In this document: positions 27,390 through 36,669 of the stretch, in pieces | Layout of the letters: the number at the start of each line of letters is the position of its first letter | Position numbering within the stretch: the first letter of the stretch is position 1 | Assembly (NCBI RefSeq): GCF_018069895.1 | Contig: NZ_JAGQDH010000001.1 | Span: 434,001-498,000 of the forward strand | From: Roseovarius autotrophicus | GTDB taxonomy: Bacteria; Pseudomonadota; Alphaproteobacteria; Rhodobacterales; Rhodobacteraceae | DNA length: 64,000 nucleotides | Direction of reading: 5' to 3' | The notes under the pieces: generated by a model | Told to the model about the DNA's origin: nothing | The model's database searches: none | The model's input: only the letters and a program-made list of their open reading frames with translations | Translations under genes and position numbers: made by a program

Positions 27390-27421
27390 AACGGCCTCCG
27401 GGGGCACCCCCGGGGCCGTTT
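27390..27421 (-). terminator. Rho-independent terminator downstream of ssrA
   Basis: Reading the minus strand, a GC-rich stem (AACGGCC paired with GGCCGTT, then CCGGGGG with CCCCCGG around a two-base loop, one bulged base) is followed by a run of U encoded by the A run at 27386-27391. It would stop leftward transcription from ssrA before the terminase genes, so those must have their own promoter or read-through. Confidence 0.8.
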
Positions 27422-27594
27422 GCCCATCTCGTCCAGCATGACACGATCCATACGATAAATCGCACGCATAGTCAATGGGTTAGCCCGGAAACCAAAAGTG
27501 CCGAACGCCCGGACGACTCACGAAGTATTAAGAAAGCCGGCGCATGGCCCACCCCTCCCGGACAACACCGGGCCAACCGTTGACGATCTGAGAA

Positions 27595-27910
27595 AGTGCA
27601 GGCTTCTGTTGCCAGGTGCCTGCGAACCCCGCCTTACCTTGCTAGAGGCAAGGGCTTGATTTTCGGCTTTTCGGACCGCTTACGCGGCCAGAGCAACCGG
27701 AGCACGATTGTCGTTGGCAATTATGCTTTATGAACCGATAACGGTGGTATCTCACCGGGACAAAGCCACCCCTTTACACGTTCGTCGATCCTGTTTCGGC
27801 CCCTCTGTCCCCCAACGAAGGGATTTTGGTGGAGCCGCCGGGTACCGCCCCCGGGTCCGATCCGCTTATTCCGAGCGCGTTTATGCCCATAGCCCCCGTT
27901 GCCGGGAACA
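27595..27910 (-). ncRNA. ssrA: tmRNA, circularly permuted two-piece form
   Basis: The minus strand encodes the proteolysis tag ANDNRAPVALAA followed by TAA at 27718-27680. Upstream of it at 27803 the coding piece begins GGGGCCGAAACAGGATCGACG, the usual tmRNA 5' region. Further upstream, an acceptor piece ends CGGCTCC-ACCA with CCA at 27829-27827. GGGGCCG pairs with CGGCTCC (one G-U) to rebuild the acceptor stem. The 23-base intervening loop (27826-27804) would be removed on maturation. Order acceptor then coding is the alphaproteobacterial permutation. The outer ends are approximate. It rescues stalled ribosomes with SmpB. Confidence 0.93.
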
Positions 27911-27948
27911 ATGAGAATATAGGCGCATACGGTCCGCTTGGCTAGGGG

Positions 27949-29310
27949 TCACCGTGGCGAAATCGACAGCCATATCCCGTTGCGCCCGCGCACCGTGAGA
28001 TGCGCCACCGGCATTGCCGGGCGCTCCGCCACAGTCTCGAACCGCCACGCCCGCACCAGCATGGCAAGCAAGAGCGGCCCCTCGATCATCGCGAACCCCG
28101 CCCCGGTGCAGACGCGCGGACCCGCCGAAAACGGCATATACGCGGTGCGCAGGCAGGTGCGCCCGTTCTCGGTGCCATAACGCGCGGGGTCGAAATCGTC
28201 AGGCCGCTCCCACAGCCGCTCATGCCGGTGCAGGTGCCAGGGGCTGAGCACCACCTGCGCGCCGGGGCTGACCTCGCGGTTGCGAAACCGCTCCGGGCAC
28301 GCCGCCTCACGCACCATCATCGGCACCGGCGGATAAAGCCGCAGCGTCTCGCGGAACACATCCCGCGCCACCCGGAGCCGCCCCATGTCGCCGAACTCGG
28401 GCGCTCGGTCGCCCATCACCGCCGCCGCCTCCGCCGCCACCTTCTCCTGCCAGTCGGGGAAAAGCGCGAGCAGATAGAGCGCCCAGGCCAGCGCCGAGGC
28501 GCTTGTCTCATGACCCGCCAGAAAGAAGATCGCAACCTGATCGACCATCTCGGGCGTGGTGAACCTCTCACCCGTATCGGGATCGGCGGTTGTCATGATC
28601 TTGGTGGCCAGATCGTCGGGCGCGCACCCCGCTGCGATCGAGGCCATCCGCGCCGCCGTCAGATCTTCGATAAGCGCGCGGATGCGCCGCGCCGTCGCCA
28701 CCGTCGCGCGCCGGTGAAAGCGTGGAACCCAGCACGGCAGCGGGACAAAAGCGGCGAGGTTCAGCACCGGCTGCGTGCGCTGATGTGCCTTGAACTCCTC
28801 GAACACCCGCGCCGCCGTCTCGTTTTCGATCGGCAGCGAAAACAGCGTGCGAAAGATCACATCGGCCGCCGCGTGGCTTGTCTGCGCCTCGATCTCCACC
28901 GGCGCGCCATCCGCCAGCGGACCAAGCCGCGCCACCGCCCCCTCGCCCGCCGCGACCATCGCCGGGAAGGTGTCGCGCAGCCGCCCGCCCTCGAAGGCCG
29001 GGTCGATGATCCGCCGCTGCCGCTTCCAGGTCTCGCCATTGGTCACGAACACCGACTGCCCCAGCAAGGGTCGCAACCCCTCCGAGACCCGGGTCGATTT
29101 GGGAAAATCGTCGGGCCGCTCCTTGAGCACCAGATCGACAAGCGCGGGATCGTTACACAGATAGGAGCGGAAGAACGGCGTGCGAAATTCCGCCATCCAC
29201 GCCCGGTAAAGCCGCGCGGGCTGCGCCGAGAGGATATCGTCACGAAAGAGGTGCAGATATCGCCAGAGCGACACCCGCGCCACGCGCGAGGGTGGTTTTG
29301 GCGGGATCAT
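27949..29310 (-). CDS. Cytochrome P450
   Basis: A 453-residue P450 without an N-terminal anchor. The I-helix oxygen-binding motif AGHETSASAL (about 270-280), the K-helix ETLR (ExxR), and the heme loop FSAGPRVCTGAGFAMIEG with the Cys thiolate ligand near 395 are all present. Similarity in layout is to the CYP102/CYP4-like bacterial hydroxylases acting on fatty acids or alkanes, but the substrate is not predictable. The stop of the upstream alpha/beta hydrolase overlaps its ATG by 4 bases, so the two are one operon. A redox partner gene is not nearby. Confidence 0.92.
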   Translation of the reverse strand: MIPPKPPSRVARVSLWRYLHLFRDDILSAQPARLYRAWMAEFRTPFFRSYLCNDPALVDLVLKERPDDFPKSTRVSEGLRPLLGQSVFVTNGETWKRQRRIIDPAFEGGRLRDTFPAMVAAGEGAVARLGPLADGAPVEIEAQTSHAAADVIFRTLFSLPIENETAARVFEEFKAHQRTQPVLNLAAFVPLPCWVPRFHRRATVATARRIRALIEDLTAARMASIAAGCAPDDLATKIMTTADPDTGERFTTPEMVDQVAIFFLAGHETSASALAWALYLLALFPDWQEKVAAEAAAVMGDRAPEFGDMGRLRVARDVFRETLRLYPPVPMMVREAACPERFRNREVSPGAQVVLSPWHLHRHERLWERPDDFDPARYGTENGRTCLRTAYMPFSAGPRVCTGAGFAMIEGPLLLAMLVRAWRFETVAERPAMPVAHLTVRGRNGIWLSISPR

Positions 29311-30503
29311 GGCGTGATGCTCCGGTAGCCCGACACCGCCCGCTCGATCCGCGCAGGCGAGGGCGCGCGGCCCGCAAAGCGCGCGGCCAGCGTCTGCGGC
29401 CCCGCCGTGATCGCGAAATAATCGTAGCCCCTGGGATGGTCAAAGGCGCAGAGATACTGGAAATGCAGCCGGAAAAACCGCCAGCGCAAGCTGCGCCACC
29501 GCTCGGCGCTCAGGGTCTGCGTGAAGGCCGCCGAGATGACCAGCGGCCAGCGTTTGCCCGCAGGCGCCACGCCCGACACCGCCACCGGATCGCACAGCGC
29601 AAAGGCGCAGCCGTCACCGGGCGCCGTCACATCGAGCCAGAACAGCTCGTCGCGCGTGCTCAGATAGGCCAGATCGGCCCGGAGCCGCCAGGCGCGCGGC
29701 AGAAACGACACCATCGGCACCACCTGCCCGAGGCTCAGGAACGACAGCGCCGGTCCAGCCGCGGGCACACGGCCCGCGCGGATCAGATCGGCCAGCACCG
29801 AGACCGCCAGATGCGCCCCCGAGGAATGGCCCACCACCAGCACCTCGTCGCTCTCGCCCTGCAATGCCTCGGCGATCGCGTCACCGAAGGCGGCCAGCCG
29901 CGCCTCCAGTTCCGGCGGGTTGGCCCCCAGATGGCACGCCGAATAGGCATAATCATGCATCAGGTAATAGGCAAAGAACCGGCCATCCAATCGCCGGAAC
30001 CCCTCCAGCACCAGCGGCACCACCAAAAGCCCCGCCAATCCCGCCCATGGTTGCCAGAGCGCCAGCACACGCCCCACCAGCCACGCCAGCACCAGCGCCA
30101 GCCCCAGTTGCACGAGCAGAAACCCAACCGGATAAAGCGCCGCGATCACCGGCCCTTTCCGCAGCCGCATCAGCCGGAACAACGCGCCCGTACCGATATA
30201 GGCCGCCGCCGTGCGAAGAAGTTGCAGATAGGTCGCCACGATCTCCTGATCCATGCTGCCCTTGACGATATCGGACCAAACCAGCACCTCGATGCCGCTC
30301 TCGACCGCCGCCCCCTCGATCCGCGCCGTGACCTCCCAGCCGAACCGCGCCTTGCCCCGCGCAGGCCGCAGCGCAATCTCATGGCCGCAAACCTTCCCCT
30401 GCGCCGCCGCCTCCGTGCGGTAAAGCTCTCGATACCGGCGCGGCGGGATCGGATCATAACCGGGAATGTAAAAGACGTGGCGGCGGCGGACGGGAGGCAT
30501 CAC
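29307..30503 (-). CDS. Membrane-associated alpha/beta hydrolase-like protein
   Basis: A 398-residue protein. After an HVFYIPGYDP strand (about 9-18), typical of lipase-like entries, there are two adjacent hydrophobic segments around 115-165 (VIAALYPVGFLLVQLGLALVLAWLVG and WAGLAGLLVVPLVLEG). Then follows a nucleophile-elbow motif VVGHSSGAHLAV, with Ser near 226. A later Asp/His pair is plausible in the C-terminal part (AFDHPRGYDYF). It precedes a cytochrome P450 with a 4-base overlap. The substrate is unknown; a linked hydroxylation and hydrolysis step is only an inference. Confidence 0.72.
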   Translation of the reverse strand: MMPPVRRRHVFYIPGYDPIPPRRYRELYRTEAAAQGKVCGHEIALRPARGKARFGWEVTARIEGAAVESGIEVLVWSDIVKGSMDQEIVATYLQLLRTAAAYIGTGALFRLMRLRKGPVIAALYPVGFLLVQLGLALVLAWLVGRVLALWQPWAGLAGLLVVPLVLEGFRRLDGRFFAYYLMHDYAYSACHLGANPPELEARLAAFGDAIAEALQGESDEVLVVGHSSGAHLAVSVLADLIRAGRVPAAGPALSFLSLGQVVPMVSFLPRAWRLRADLAYLSTRDELFWLDVTAPGDGCAFALCDPVAVSGVAPAGKRWPLVISAAFTQTLSAERWRSLRWRFFRLHFQYLCAFDHPRGYDYFAITAGPQTLAARFAGRAPSPARIERAVSGYRSITP

Positions 30504-30551
30504 CGGCCCCTGGCAGACCGGCCCGGCCCAGGATCACGCCCCCCGCCCCCG

Positions 30552-30605
30552 TTTCTTCTGGCCGCAAATATCCCGGGGAGTGTGAGGGGCTGGCCCCTCA
30601 CTCCG
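30552..30605. repeat. Dispersed 3'-end repeat with hairpin (REP-like)
   Basis: The 256-base gap between cysS and the hydrolase gene contains a repeat unit beginning TTTCTTCTGGCCGCAAATA at 30552, then CCCGGGGAG and a palindrome GTGAGGGGC-TG-GCCCCTCAC (about 30580-30600). A diverged copy of the first 29 bases (24 matches) lies at 21348-21376 inside a coding region. The hairpin may end cysS transcription (minus strand). Such units are common at gene ends in this bacterial family. Nothing else in the gap resembles a gene. Confidence 0.6.
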
Positions 30606-30759
30606 ACGCGTGTCAAGGGTGGTGTCGCGGACATCGGCACGCCGTTCCCGACAGTTCCCTCGCGCGAAATCACGGCACGGCACCCGCAGCCGCACAAGCG
30701 CCAGCCCGCCGGGCAGGTGAGTCTTCGCTCGGCAGATATCCGACGCTCGGAAAGGCGTA

Positions 30760-32280
30760 TCACTTCAACGCTTCCAGCTTGGCGGGGTCGAAATCGGGAC
30801 CGGGAATGAGTTCCACGCCATCTTTGCTCATACGCACCTCGACGCCAGCTTCAACAAGAGTCGACTTTAGTCGATCAACCTTTGAAAAATCTTTGGTCGC
30901 AAGTGCATCCGCCCTTAAACCAGCCATCACTGAGCCTAAACGAACTAACGTGTCGGACAGTTCACAATGCTCACTTTCTTCGTTCCTACGAACAGAAGGA
31001 ATTGCGGACACCGAAGAGTAAGCCGTAACCGTTGCGCTTCGGAAATGAACAGTCTTTTTCCAATTCCAATCAGCCAATTCTGGTTCAAGGAGACCAATCA
31101 GCATAGCTGAGCCGACGAAACACTCTTTTGCTTGGTCTAGATTGTCGAATTCTTCAAGACCATCAGAAACAGTCTTGGACCACGCATCAATCCGCGCTGC
31201 CAAAGCATGCAACTCGGCGATCGCAAGGCTCGTGTTCATATCATCTGAAAGCGCCTTTAAAAGCCGAGAGTGCGGCTTCCCTGGACGAACGCTGTCAAAC
31301 ATACAGCGCCACTTGCGAAGCGTCTTCTCCGCCTCCCGCGCCTTCTCCGCCGTCCAGTCCATCGACTTGCGGTAATGCGTGGAGAGAAAGACGAACCGGA
31401 TCACCTCGCCCGGCACGCCCTGATCCAGCAAATCCCGCACTGTAAAGAAATTGCCCAAACTCTTGGACATCTTCTTGCCCTCGACCTGCAACATCTCGTT
31501 GTGCAGCCAGTAGCGCGCGAAATCCCCGTGCGGGTGCGCGCAGCAGCTTTGCGCGATCTCGTTCTCGTGGTGGGGGAACATCAAATCGTTGCCGCCGCCG
31601 TGGATGTCGAAACTCTCGCCCAGAAGCTCGAACGACATCGCCGAGCATTCGATATGCCAGCCGGGCCGCCCCCGGCCCCAGGGGCTGTCCCAGCCCGGCA
31701 GATCGTCGCTTGACGGCTTCCACAGGACGAAATCCATCGGGTTGCGTTTATAGGGCGCGACCTCAACCCGCGCGCCCGCGATCATGTCATCGAGCGTGCG
31801 CCCCGAGAGGCGACCATACTCGGCATAGCTTTCGACCGCAAACAGCACATGGCCCTCGGCCTCGTAGGCGTGCCCCCCCGAGATCAACCGCTCGATCATC
31901 GCCACCATCTGCGGGATAAATTCGGTCGCGCGCGGCATGTGGTCCGGCTCCAACGCCCCAAGCGCGGCCATGTCGTCGAGAAACCACTGGGTCGTCTCCG
32001 CCGTGATCTCGGAAATCGCGCGCCCGCTCTCGGCCGCGCGCGCGTTGATCTTGTCATCCACGTCGGTGAAGTTGCGCACATAGGTGACGTGACCCACCCC
32101 ATGAACATGCCGCAACAGCCGATAGAGCACATCGAACACCACCACGGGCCGCGCGTTACCCAGGTGCGCCCGATCATAGACGGTCGGGCCACAGACATAC
32201 ATGCGCACATTTTCGGGATCCAGAGGCGTGAATACCTCCTTCTTGCGGGTGCGGGTGTTGTGCAGCCTGATCGTCGTCAT
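30760..32280 (-). CDS. cysS: Cysteinyl-tRNA synthetase (mosaic 3' half)
   Basis: A 506-residue class I synthetase. Zn and HIGH regions are intact: [21 protein letters not shown] near residue 27-47 (HLGN as HIGH), [14 protein letters not shown] with Cys, [21 protein letters not shown], and [16 protein letters not shown] (KMSKS) near 270. Residues about 330-480 are encoded by strikingly AT-richer DNA (lines sampled near 45-48 percent GC against over 60 percent on both sides) with different codon use, then normal composition returns for the last 15 or so codons. The frame is open throughout, so the protein is probably functional. The start MTTIRLHN is conserved. Confidence 0.95.
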   Translation of the reverse strand: MTTIRLHNTRTRKKEVFTPLDPENVRMYVCGPTVYDRAHLGNARPVVVFDVLYRLLRHVHGVGHVTYVRNFTDVDDKINARAAESGRAISEITAETTQWFLDDMAALGALEPDHMPRATEFIPQMVAMIERLISGGHAYEAEGHVLFAVESYAEYGRLSGRTLDDMIAGARVEVAPYKRNPMDFVLWKPSSDDLPGWDSPWGRGRPGWHIECSAMSFELLGESFDIHGGGNDLMFPHHENEIAQSCCAHPHGDFARYWLHNEMLQVEGKKMSKSLGNFFTVRDLLDQGVPGEVIRFVFLSTHYRKSMDWTAEKAREAEKTLRKWRCMFDSVRPGKPHSRLLKALSDDMNTSLAIAELHALAARIDAWSKTVSDGLEEFDNLDQAKECFVGSAMLIGLLEPELADWNWKKTVHFRSATVTAYSSVSAIPSVRRNEESEHCELSDTLVRLGSVMAGLRADALATKDFSKVDRLKSTLVEAGVEVRMSKDGVELIPGPDFDPAKLEALK

Positions 32281-32349
32281 GTCGGTCCTCATGCATTGGC
32301 CTGGACGGGCATTAGCACCTTAGCCCGCCGCTTGGAACCACCGCAAAGA

Positions 32350-32820
32350 TCAGGGTTTCGGCGGTGCCTTCGGCGTGAATTCGCAGGTCACTGGCTTGAT
32401 GTCGATGAGCGGCGTGCCGTCGAGACAATCAAGCCCGCGCACCACAAGCGACGCGCCCTCGACCCGAACAAGACGCACCCGCGAGAGGCCGATAGGATTG
32501 GGCCGCTGCGGCGAGCGCAGGGCGAAGGTGCCGAAATAGCGCTGCCCGTCATTGCCGGGGTTCTGCACCACCAGATCACGGCGCGCCCGGTCGAGCCAAT
32601 AGAGCAGGTCAAGGTGCTGATAGGCATCAACCCCCAGAAGCGCCTCCTGCCAGGGCGCGAAAACCTCCACCCGGCATTCCGCCCCGTCCTCGCGCCCTTG
32701 CCTCGGGCAATCCTTGCGCTCGCGCCACGGCGTGTGAATGCGCCCGATGAAATAGAGCGCCGCATCATCCGCTTCCGGCACCTCGACCAGCCTTTCGCCC
32801 GCACGCACCCGGCTTTCCAT
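32350..32820 (-). CDS. trmO: tRNA m6t6A37 methyltransferase TrmO (TsaA-like)
   Basis: A 156-residue beta-barrel enzyme that methylates N6-threonylcarbamoyladenosine at position 37 of certain tRNAs using SAM. The IGRIHTPW start of the barrel (about 24-31), FAPWQEALLGVDAYQHLDLLYWL, and the key TFALRSPQRPNPIGLSRVRLV block (about 96-116) identify the TsaA/TrmO family, as does the closing DIKPVTCEF. GAGGAAG before the ATG at 32820 supports that start over one eight codons upstream. It stands alone between cysS and pepP. Confidence 0.88.
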   Translation of the reverse strand: MESRVRAGERLVEVPEADDAALYFIGRIHTPWRERKDCPRQGREDGAECRVEVFAPWQEALLGVDAYQHLDLLYWLDRARRDLVVQNPGNDGQRYFGTFALRSPQRPNPIGLSRVRLVRVEGASLVVRGLDCLDGTPLIDIKPVTCEFTPKAPPKP

Positions 32821-32900
32821 CGTCACTTCCTCGCATGTTGCCAATCCAGCGCCCCTTCTCTAGCACTGAGGCGCGCCCCGCACCAAGGCAGGAGTCGGCC

Positions 32901-34700
32901 ATGTTCCAGAGCTTTACCGAGACCGCGCGCCCCGAAGCGGGTCCGCCGCGCCTTGCCCTGCTGCGGCGTGCGATGGCCAAGGCTGGATGTGCGGGCTGGC
33001 TCGTGCCGCGCGCCGATGCGCATCAGGGCGAATATGTCGCGCCTTGTGATGCGCGGCTCGCGTGGCTTAGCGGGTTCACCGGCTCGGCGGGCCTCTGCGC
33101 GGTTCTGGATGATGCGGCGGGGGTATTCGTGGACGGGCGCTACAAGGTGCAGGTGCGCGCGCAGGTGGATCCGGACCACTTCACGCCGGTGGATTTCCCC
33201 GAGACGCGGCCCGGCCCCTGGCTCGCGCGGCACCTGCCCGAGGGCGGCGTGGTAGGGTTCGACCCGTGGCTGTTCACGCCGGAGCAGATCGACGACTTGA
33301 CCGCCGCGCTGCCCGAGACCATCCGCCTCATGGCCGGCCCCAATCTCATCGACACCATCTGGGCTGACCGCCCCGCCCCGCCAACGGGCCCCATCCGGCC
33401 CTGGCCCGATGAACTCGCCGGGGCGAGCCACGCCGAGAAACGCACCCGTCTGGCCGAGGGGCTGCGCAAGGCGGGCGCAAGGGCGGCGGTGATCACGCTG
33501 TGCGATTCGCTCGCCTGGCTGCTCAACATCCGCGGCAGCGACATACCCCGCAACCCGGTGCCGCAGGGATTTGCCATCCTGCACGATACCGGTCGCGTGG
33601 CGCTTTTCATCGACCCCGCAAAGCTCGACAGAGCCGCGCGCGCGCATCTCGGAGGCGAAGTCATGCTTGCCGCGCCCGAGGATTTCGGCCCCGCGCTCGA
33701 CGCGCTCAGCGCGCCCGTACGGCTTGATCGCAAGAGCGTTCCGGTCTGGGTCGTGCAGCGGCTCGACGCGGCGGGCGTGGCGCATGTCTGGGGCGAGGAT
33801 CCTTGCGTCATGCCCAAGGCGCAGAAAACCCCCGCCGAGATCAACGCCACCCGCTCCGCCCATCTGCGCGACGGTGCGGCGGTCTGCGAGTTCCTTGCAT
33901 GGTTCGACGACCAGCCCCCCGGCACGCTGACCGAAATCGACGTAGTAACGCGACTTGAGGAGTGCCGCCGCGCCACCGGGCAGTTGCTCGACATCAGTTT
34001 CGACACAATCGCTGGGTCTGGCCCCAACGGCGCGCTACCACATTACCGGGTGAGCGAGGCGAGCAACCGCACGCTGCAAGAGGGCGATCTGCTGGTGCTC
34101 GACAGCGGCGGGCAATATCTGGACGGCACCACCGACATCACCCGCACCCTGCTCGTGGGGCACCCCGGCAAGGCCGAGCGCGCGGCCTTTACCCGCGTGC
34201 TGCAAGGCATGATCGCCATATCCCGCCTGCGCTTCCCGAAGGGCCTCGCGGGGCGCGACCTTGACGCTCTGGCGCGCTATCCGCTCTGGCTTGCGGACAT
34301 GGATTACGGCCATGGCACCGGGCACGGAGTGGGCGTCTATGCCTGCGTGCACGAGGGGCCACAGCGCCTTTCGCGGATTTCCGAGGTGGCGCTCTGCCCC
34401 GGCATGATCCTGTCGAACGAGCCGGGATATTACCGCGAGGGGGCATTCGGCATCCGCATCGAAAACCTGATCGTGGTGCGCCAGGCGGCACCCGTGGCGG
34501 GGGGCGACGCGGCGGCGCAGCTCGATTTCGAAACGCTCACCTATGTCCCCATCGACCGCCGCCTGATCGTGGCGGACATGCTCTCGACCCCCGAGCGCGA
34601 TTGGCTTGACCGCTACCACGCCGCTTGCCGCGACAAGATAGGCCCTCTGCTTTCGGGTCCGGCGCGGTTATGGATGGATCACGCGACACAACCGCTTTGA
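32901..34700 (+). CDS. pepP: Xaa-Pro aminopeptidase (aminopeptidase P family)
   Basis: A 599-residue long-form aminopeptidase P (M24B). The N-terminal two creatinase-like domains occupy roughly 1-310. The metal-binding pita-bread domain has ligands in VLDSGGQYLDGTTDITRTL (two Asp), GHGTGHGVGVY (His), LSNEPGYYREG (Glu) and FGIRIENLIVV (Glu), all intact. It removes N-terminal residues ahead of proline. Length and domain plan match the eukaryotic-like XPNPEP1 form common in alphaproteobacteria. AGGAG precedes the ATG at 32901. Confidence 0.93.
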   Translation: MFQSFTETARPEAGPPRLALLRRAMAKAGCAGWLVPRADAHQGEYVAPCDARLAWLSGFTGSAGLCAVLDDAAGVFVDGRYKVQVRAQVDPDHFTPVDFPETRPGPWLARHLPEGGVVGFDPWLFTPEQIDDLTAALPETIRLMAGPNLIDTIWADRPAPPTGPIRPWPDELAGASHAEKRTRLAEGLRKAGARAAVITLCDSLAWLLNIRGSDIPRNPVPQGFAILHDTGRVALFIDPAKLDRAARAHLGGEVMLAAPEDFGPALDALSAPVRLDRKSVPVWVVQRLDAAGVAHVWGEDPCVMPKAQKTPAEINATRSAHLRDGAAVCEFLAWFDDQPPGTLTEIDVVTRLEECRRATGQLLDISFDTIAGSGPNGALPHYRVSEASNRTLQEGDLLVLDSGGQYLDGTTDITRTLLVGHPGKAERAAFTRVLQGMIAISRLRFPKGLAGRDLDALARYPLWLADMDYGHGTGHGVGVYACVHEGPQRLSRISEVALCPGMILSNEPGYYREGAFGIRIENLIVVRQAAPVAGGDAAAQLDFETLTYVPIDRRLIVADMLSTPERDWLDRYHAACRDKIGPLLSGPARLWMDHATQPL

Positions 34701-34763
34701 CATAATTCCGTGAGGTTTCGGCGGCAAACCGAAACCCGCATCCGTATCAGGAAGGAACGACAC

Positions 34764-35105
34764 ATGGCCAAGATCACCATTCGCAAGGCAGACGGCACCT
34801 GGAGCGTGCGCGCAGGCGGCGCAGTGCTAGCCGAGAGCCGCAACGCGCTGGAACTGACCGAGGGTGACTATCCCTTCATGATCTATTTCCCGCGCGAGGA
34901 TATCGCCATGGCGTTCCTCGACGAGAGCGAACAGACCAGCCATTGCCCCTTCAAGGGCGATGCGCGCTATTTCTCGATCGTCACCAAGAGCCAGACCCTG
35001 ACCAACGCAGCCTGGAGCTATGAGGCCCCCAAACCCGATGTGGCCGAGATCAAGGACCACATCGCCTTCTATGCCACCGATAACGTTGCTGTGGAGCGGG
35101 TGTGA
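34764..35105 (+). CDS. DUF427 domain protein
   Basis: A 113-residue protein with the DUF427 pattern: VRAGGAVLAESRNALELTEGDYPFMIYFPREDIAMAF, then SEQTSHCPFKGDARYFSI with the conserved Cys-Pro-Phe-Lys-Gly-x-Ala-x-Tyr, and a C-terminal KDHIAFYATDNVAVERV. These small barrel proteins are widespread; a function is not firmly established. The start follows GGAACGACAC, 63 bases after pepP, with which it may be co-transcribed. Confidence 0.9.
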   Translation: MAKITIRKADGTWSVRAGGAVLAESRNALELTEGDYPFMIYFPREDIAMAFLDESEQTSHCPFKGDARYFSIVTKSQTLTNAAWSYEAPKPDVAEIKDHIAFYATDNVAVERV

Positions 35106-35160
35106 CACCACCCCTTCCCCGCTTGCACCGGCCCGCGCCTTTCGCTAGGAAGCGCGGCAC

Positions 35161-35236
<76 letters not shown>

Positions 35237-35437
35237 CGCCCCTCGACCGACGGGCCGGTGCCTGCCCGTCAGGGTGTGTTGCCCTCGCCCAGATCCCAGA
35301 GAATCCCCACCACTATGTGAATCTGTAGCCAAGGGCGGCGGATTCGACCGGAAATGACCAGGATCCCCCCTTGCGTGCTTGCTATGTGCTTACCGTAGCA
35401 GTGAGCACAGGTGCAGAAGCCAGCCAAGTCATTGAAA

Positions 35438-35487
35438 ATATTGGTCGGAGTGAGAGGATTCGAACCTCCGGCCCCTGCCTCCCGAAG
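35438..35487. other. Left attachment site (displaced tRNA-Pro 3' end)
   Basis: A perfect 50-base copy of 43339-43388. It reproduces 45 bases of the tRNA-Pro(CGG) 3' half from the anticodon loop to CCA, plus five flanking bases. The copy here is not a tRNA gene because the 5' half is missing. It marks the crossover segment left by site-specific integration; beyond 35487 the two sequences diverge at once. Confidence 0.92.
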
Positions 35488-35589
35488 GCTATCCCAGCCC
35501 ATTTGTTCACCTTTCATTTGCCCAAATCTCCTTGTTTTGTTCTGGTTCCGTTGATTTCGAAACAAGTCAAGCTGCACGAGCGTGCAGTT

Positions 35590-36669
35590 TCACCGTCTCC
35601 GCTCCATCGCCTCAACCGCCGTCGCCTGATAATCAGGGTGGTGGTGGCCGTAGGTTTCCTTAATGGTCTGCATGCTCACCCCAAAGTACCCTTCGACATC
35701 CCACTGCTTGGCGCCGTTCTGCATCGCCCACGTGATCGCGGTGTGCCGAAGGGTGTGCGGGGTCACGTCCGCAAGCCCAGCCTCGCGACAGGCGCGCCGC
35801 CAAGCGGTCTTTATGTCGCCGATGCGCGCTCCCCCTTCCGAGACCACGTAACGGTCTCCTGTCCCCGCCCAGCGCCGCAAGTGCGCCAAGAGTTGCCGAG
35901 GCAGGCGCGCAGTCGTCTGGAGCTTCTTGGTCTCGCGCTGGGCGCTGCCGCGCCGGTACATAATGCCGCGCTCTAGGTCGACCCAGCCGCCCGTGGTGTT
36001 GGGATGGTATTGCAGGCCGAGGATCGCGGTCTTGCGGGTGCCGGTGTTGATCCCGACGAGGATAAACCTTGCCAGGTGCTTCGAGTGCGGATTCCGCCAT
36101 GCCGCGCGCAGGAGCCGCGCCGCCTCGTCTCTGGTCAGCCAGCGGTCCTTCGAGGGAGGCTTAGCAGGCAGATTCACGCTCGGAAACGACAGCAGATGCC
36201 CTCCCTTATGGCAGTGGGTCAGCGCCGCCCGCAGCACGCCGAGCTCGCGTCGGATCGTGCCGGGCGAGACCGGCAGCCACTCAAGAACTTCCTTCGTCTT
36301 GGGATCGCGCCTTCCGGGCTTCACCCGGGTCTTGCCGTAGCGGAGACAGGTGGCGTCCGTGACGGCGGAGACCGACAGCCCGCCCCAGAATGCGTCGAGC
36401 GCCTCGATCGCGTAGGCGATCCGTACAGGGTCAGCGACATGCGGAGCATGCTCTGTCCCGTAAATGGCCAGCGCCTCGCTCACGGTCATCTGGTCGGGCG
36501 TAGCGGGACCACTGGGGCGGTCTCGCATCGCAATGTAGTTAGCGAGCGCTCTTTCAGCATCGCGGCGACTTCGCGTGCCGGTCGAGATGTCGTTCCGCCC
36601 GGTGTCGCGGATGTAAAAGATACCTGTCTTCCGCTGGTGTAGGCGAGCTCCTTTGGCTTTTTGCGGCAT
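35590..36669 (-). CDS. int: Tyrosine recombinase/integrase of the element
   Basis: A 359-residue integrase. An N-terminal arm-binding region (RKTGIFYIRDTGRNDISTGTRSRRDAERALANYI, 13-46) precedes a core-binding domain and a catalytic domain. Catalytic residues seen are Arg212 (NTGTRKTAILGL), His305-x-x-Arg308 (HTLRHT) and Tyr340 (ETYGHHHPDY). The usual LGH His is replaced (YFGVS), as in related rhodobacterial integrases. The gene ends 102 bases from the left attachment site, the normal position, and its start overlaps the excisionase-like gene by 184 bases in another frame. No frameshift is seen, so it is probably active. Confidence 0.93.
   Translation of the reverse strand: MPQKAKGARLHQRKTGIFYIRDTGRNDISTGTRSRRDAERALANYIAMRDRPSGPATPDQMTVSEALAIYGTEHAPHVADPVRIAYAIEALDAFWGGLSVSAVTDATCLRYGKTRVKPGRRDPKTKEVLEWLPVSPGTIRRELGVLRAALTHCHKGGHLLSFPSVNLPAKPPSKDRWLTRDEAARLLRAAWRNPHSKHLARFILVGINTGTRKTAILGLQYHPNTTGGWVDLERGIMYRRGSAQRETKKLQTTARLPRQLLAHLRRWAGTGDRYVVSEGGARIGDIKTAWRRACREAGLADVTPHTLRHTAITWAMQNGAKQWDVEGYFGVSMQTIKETYGHHHPDYQATAVEAMERRR

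Noticed and set aside
30830..31310. Intein or inserted mobile gene within cysS
   Set aside because: Sequence is alignable with the CysRS anticodon-binding side ([22 protein letters not shown]), with no splice-site Cys or endonuclease motif; a mosaic is the better reading.
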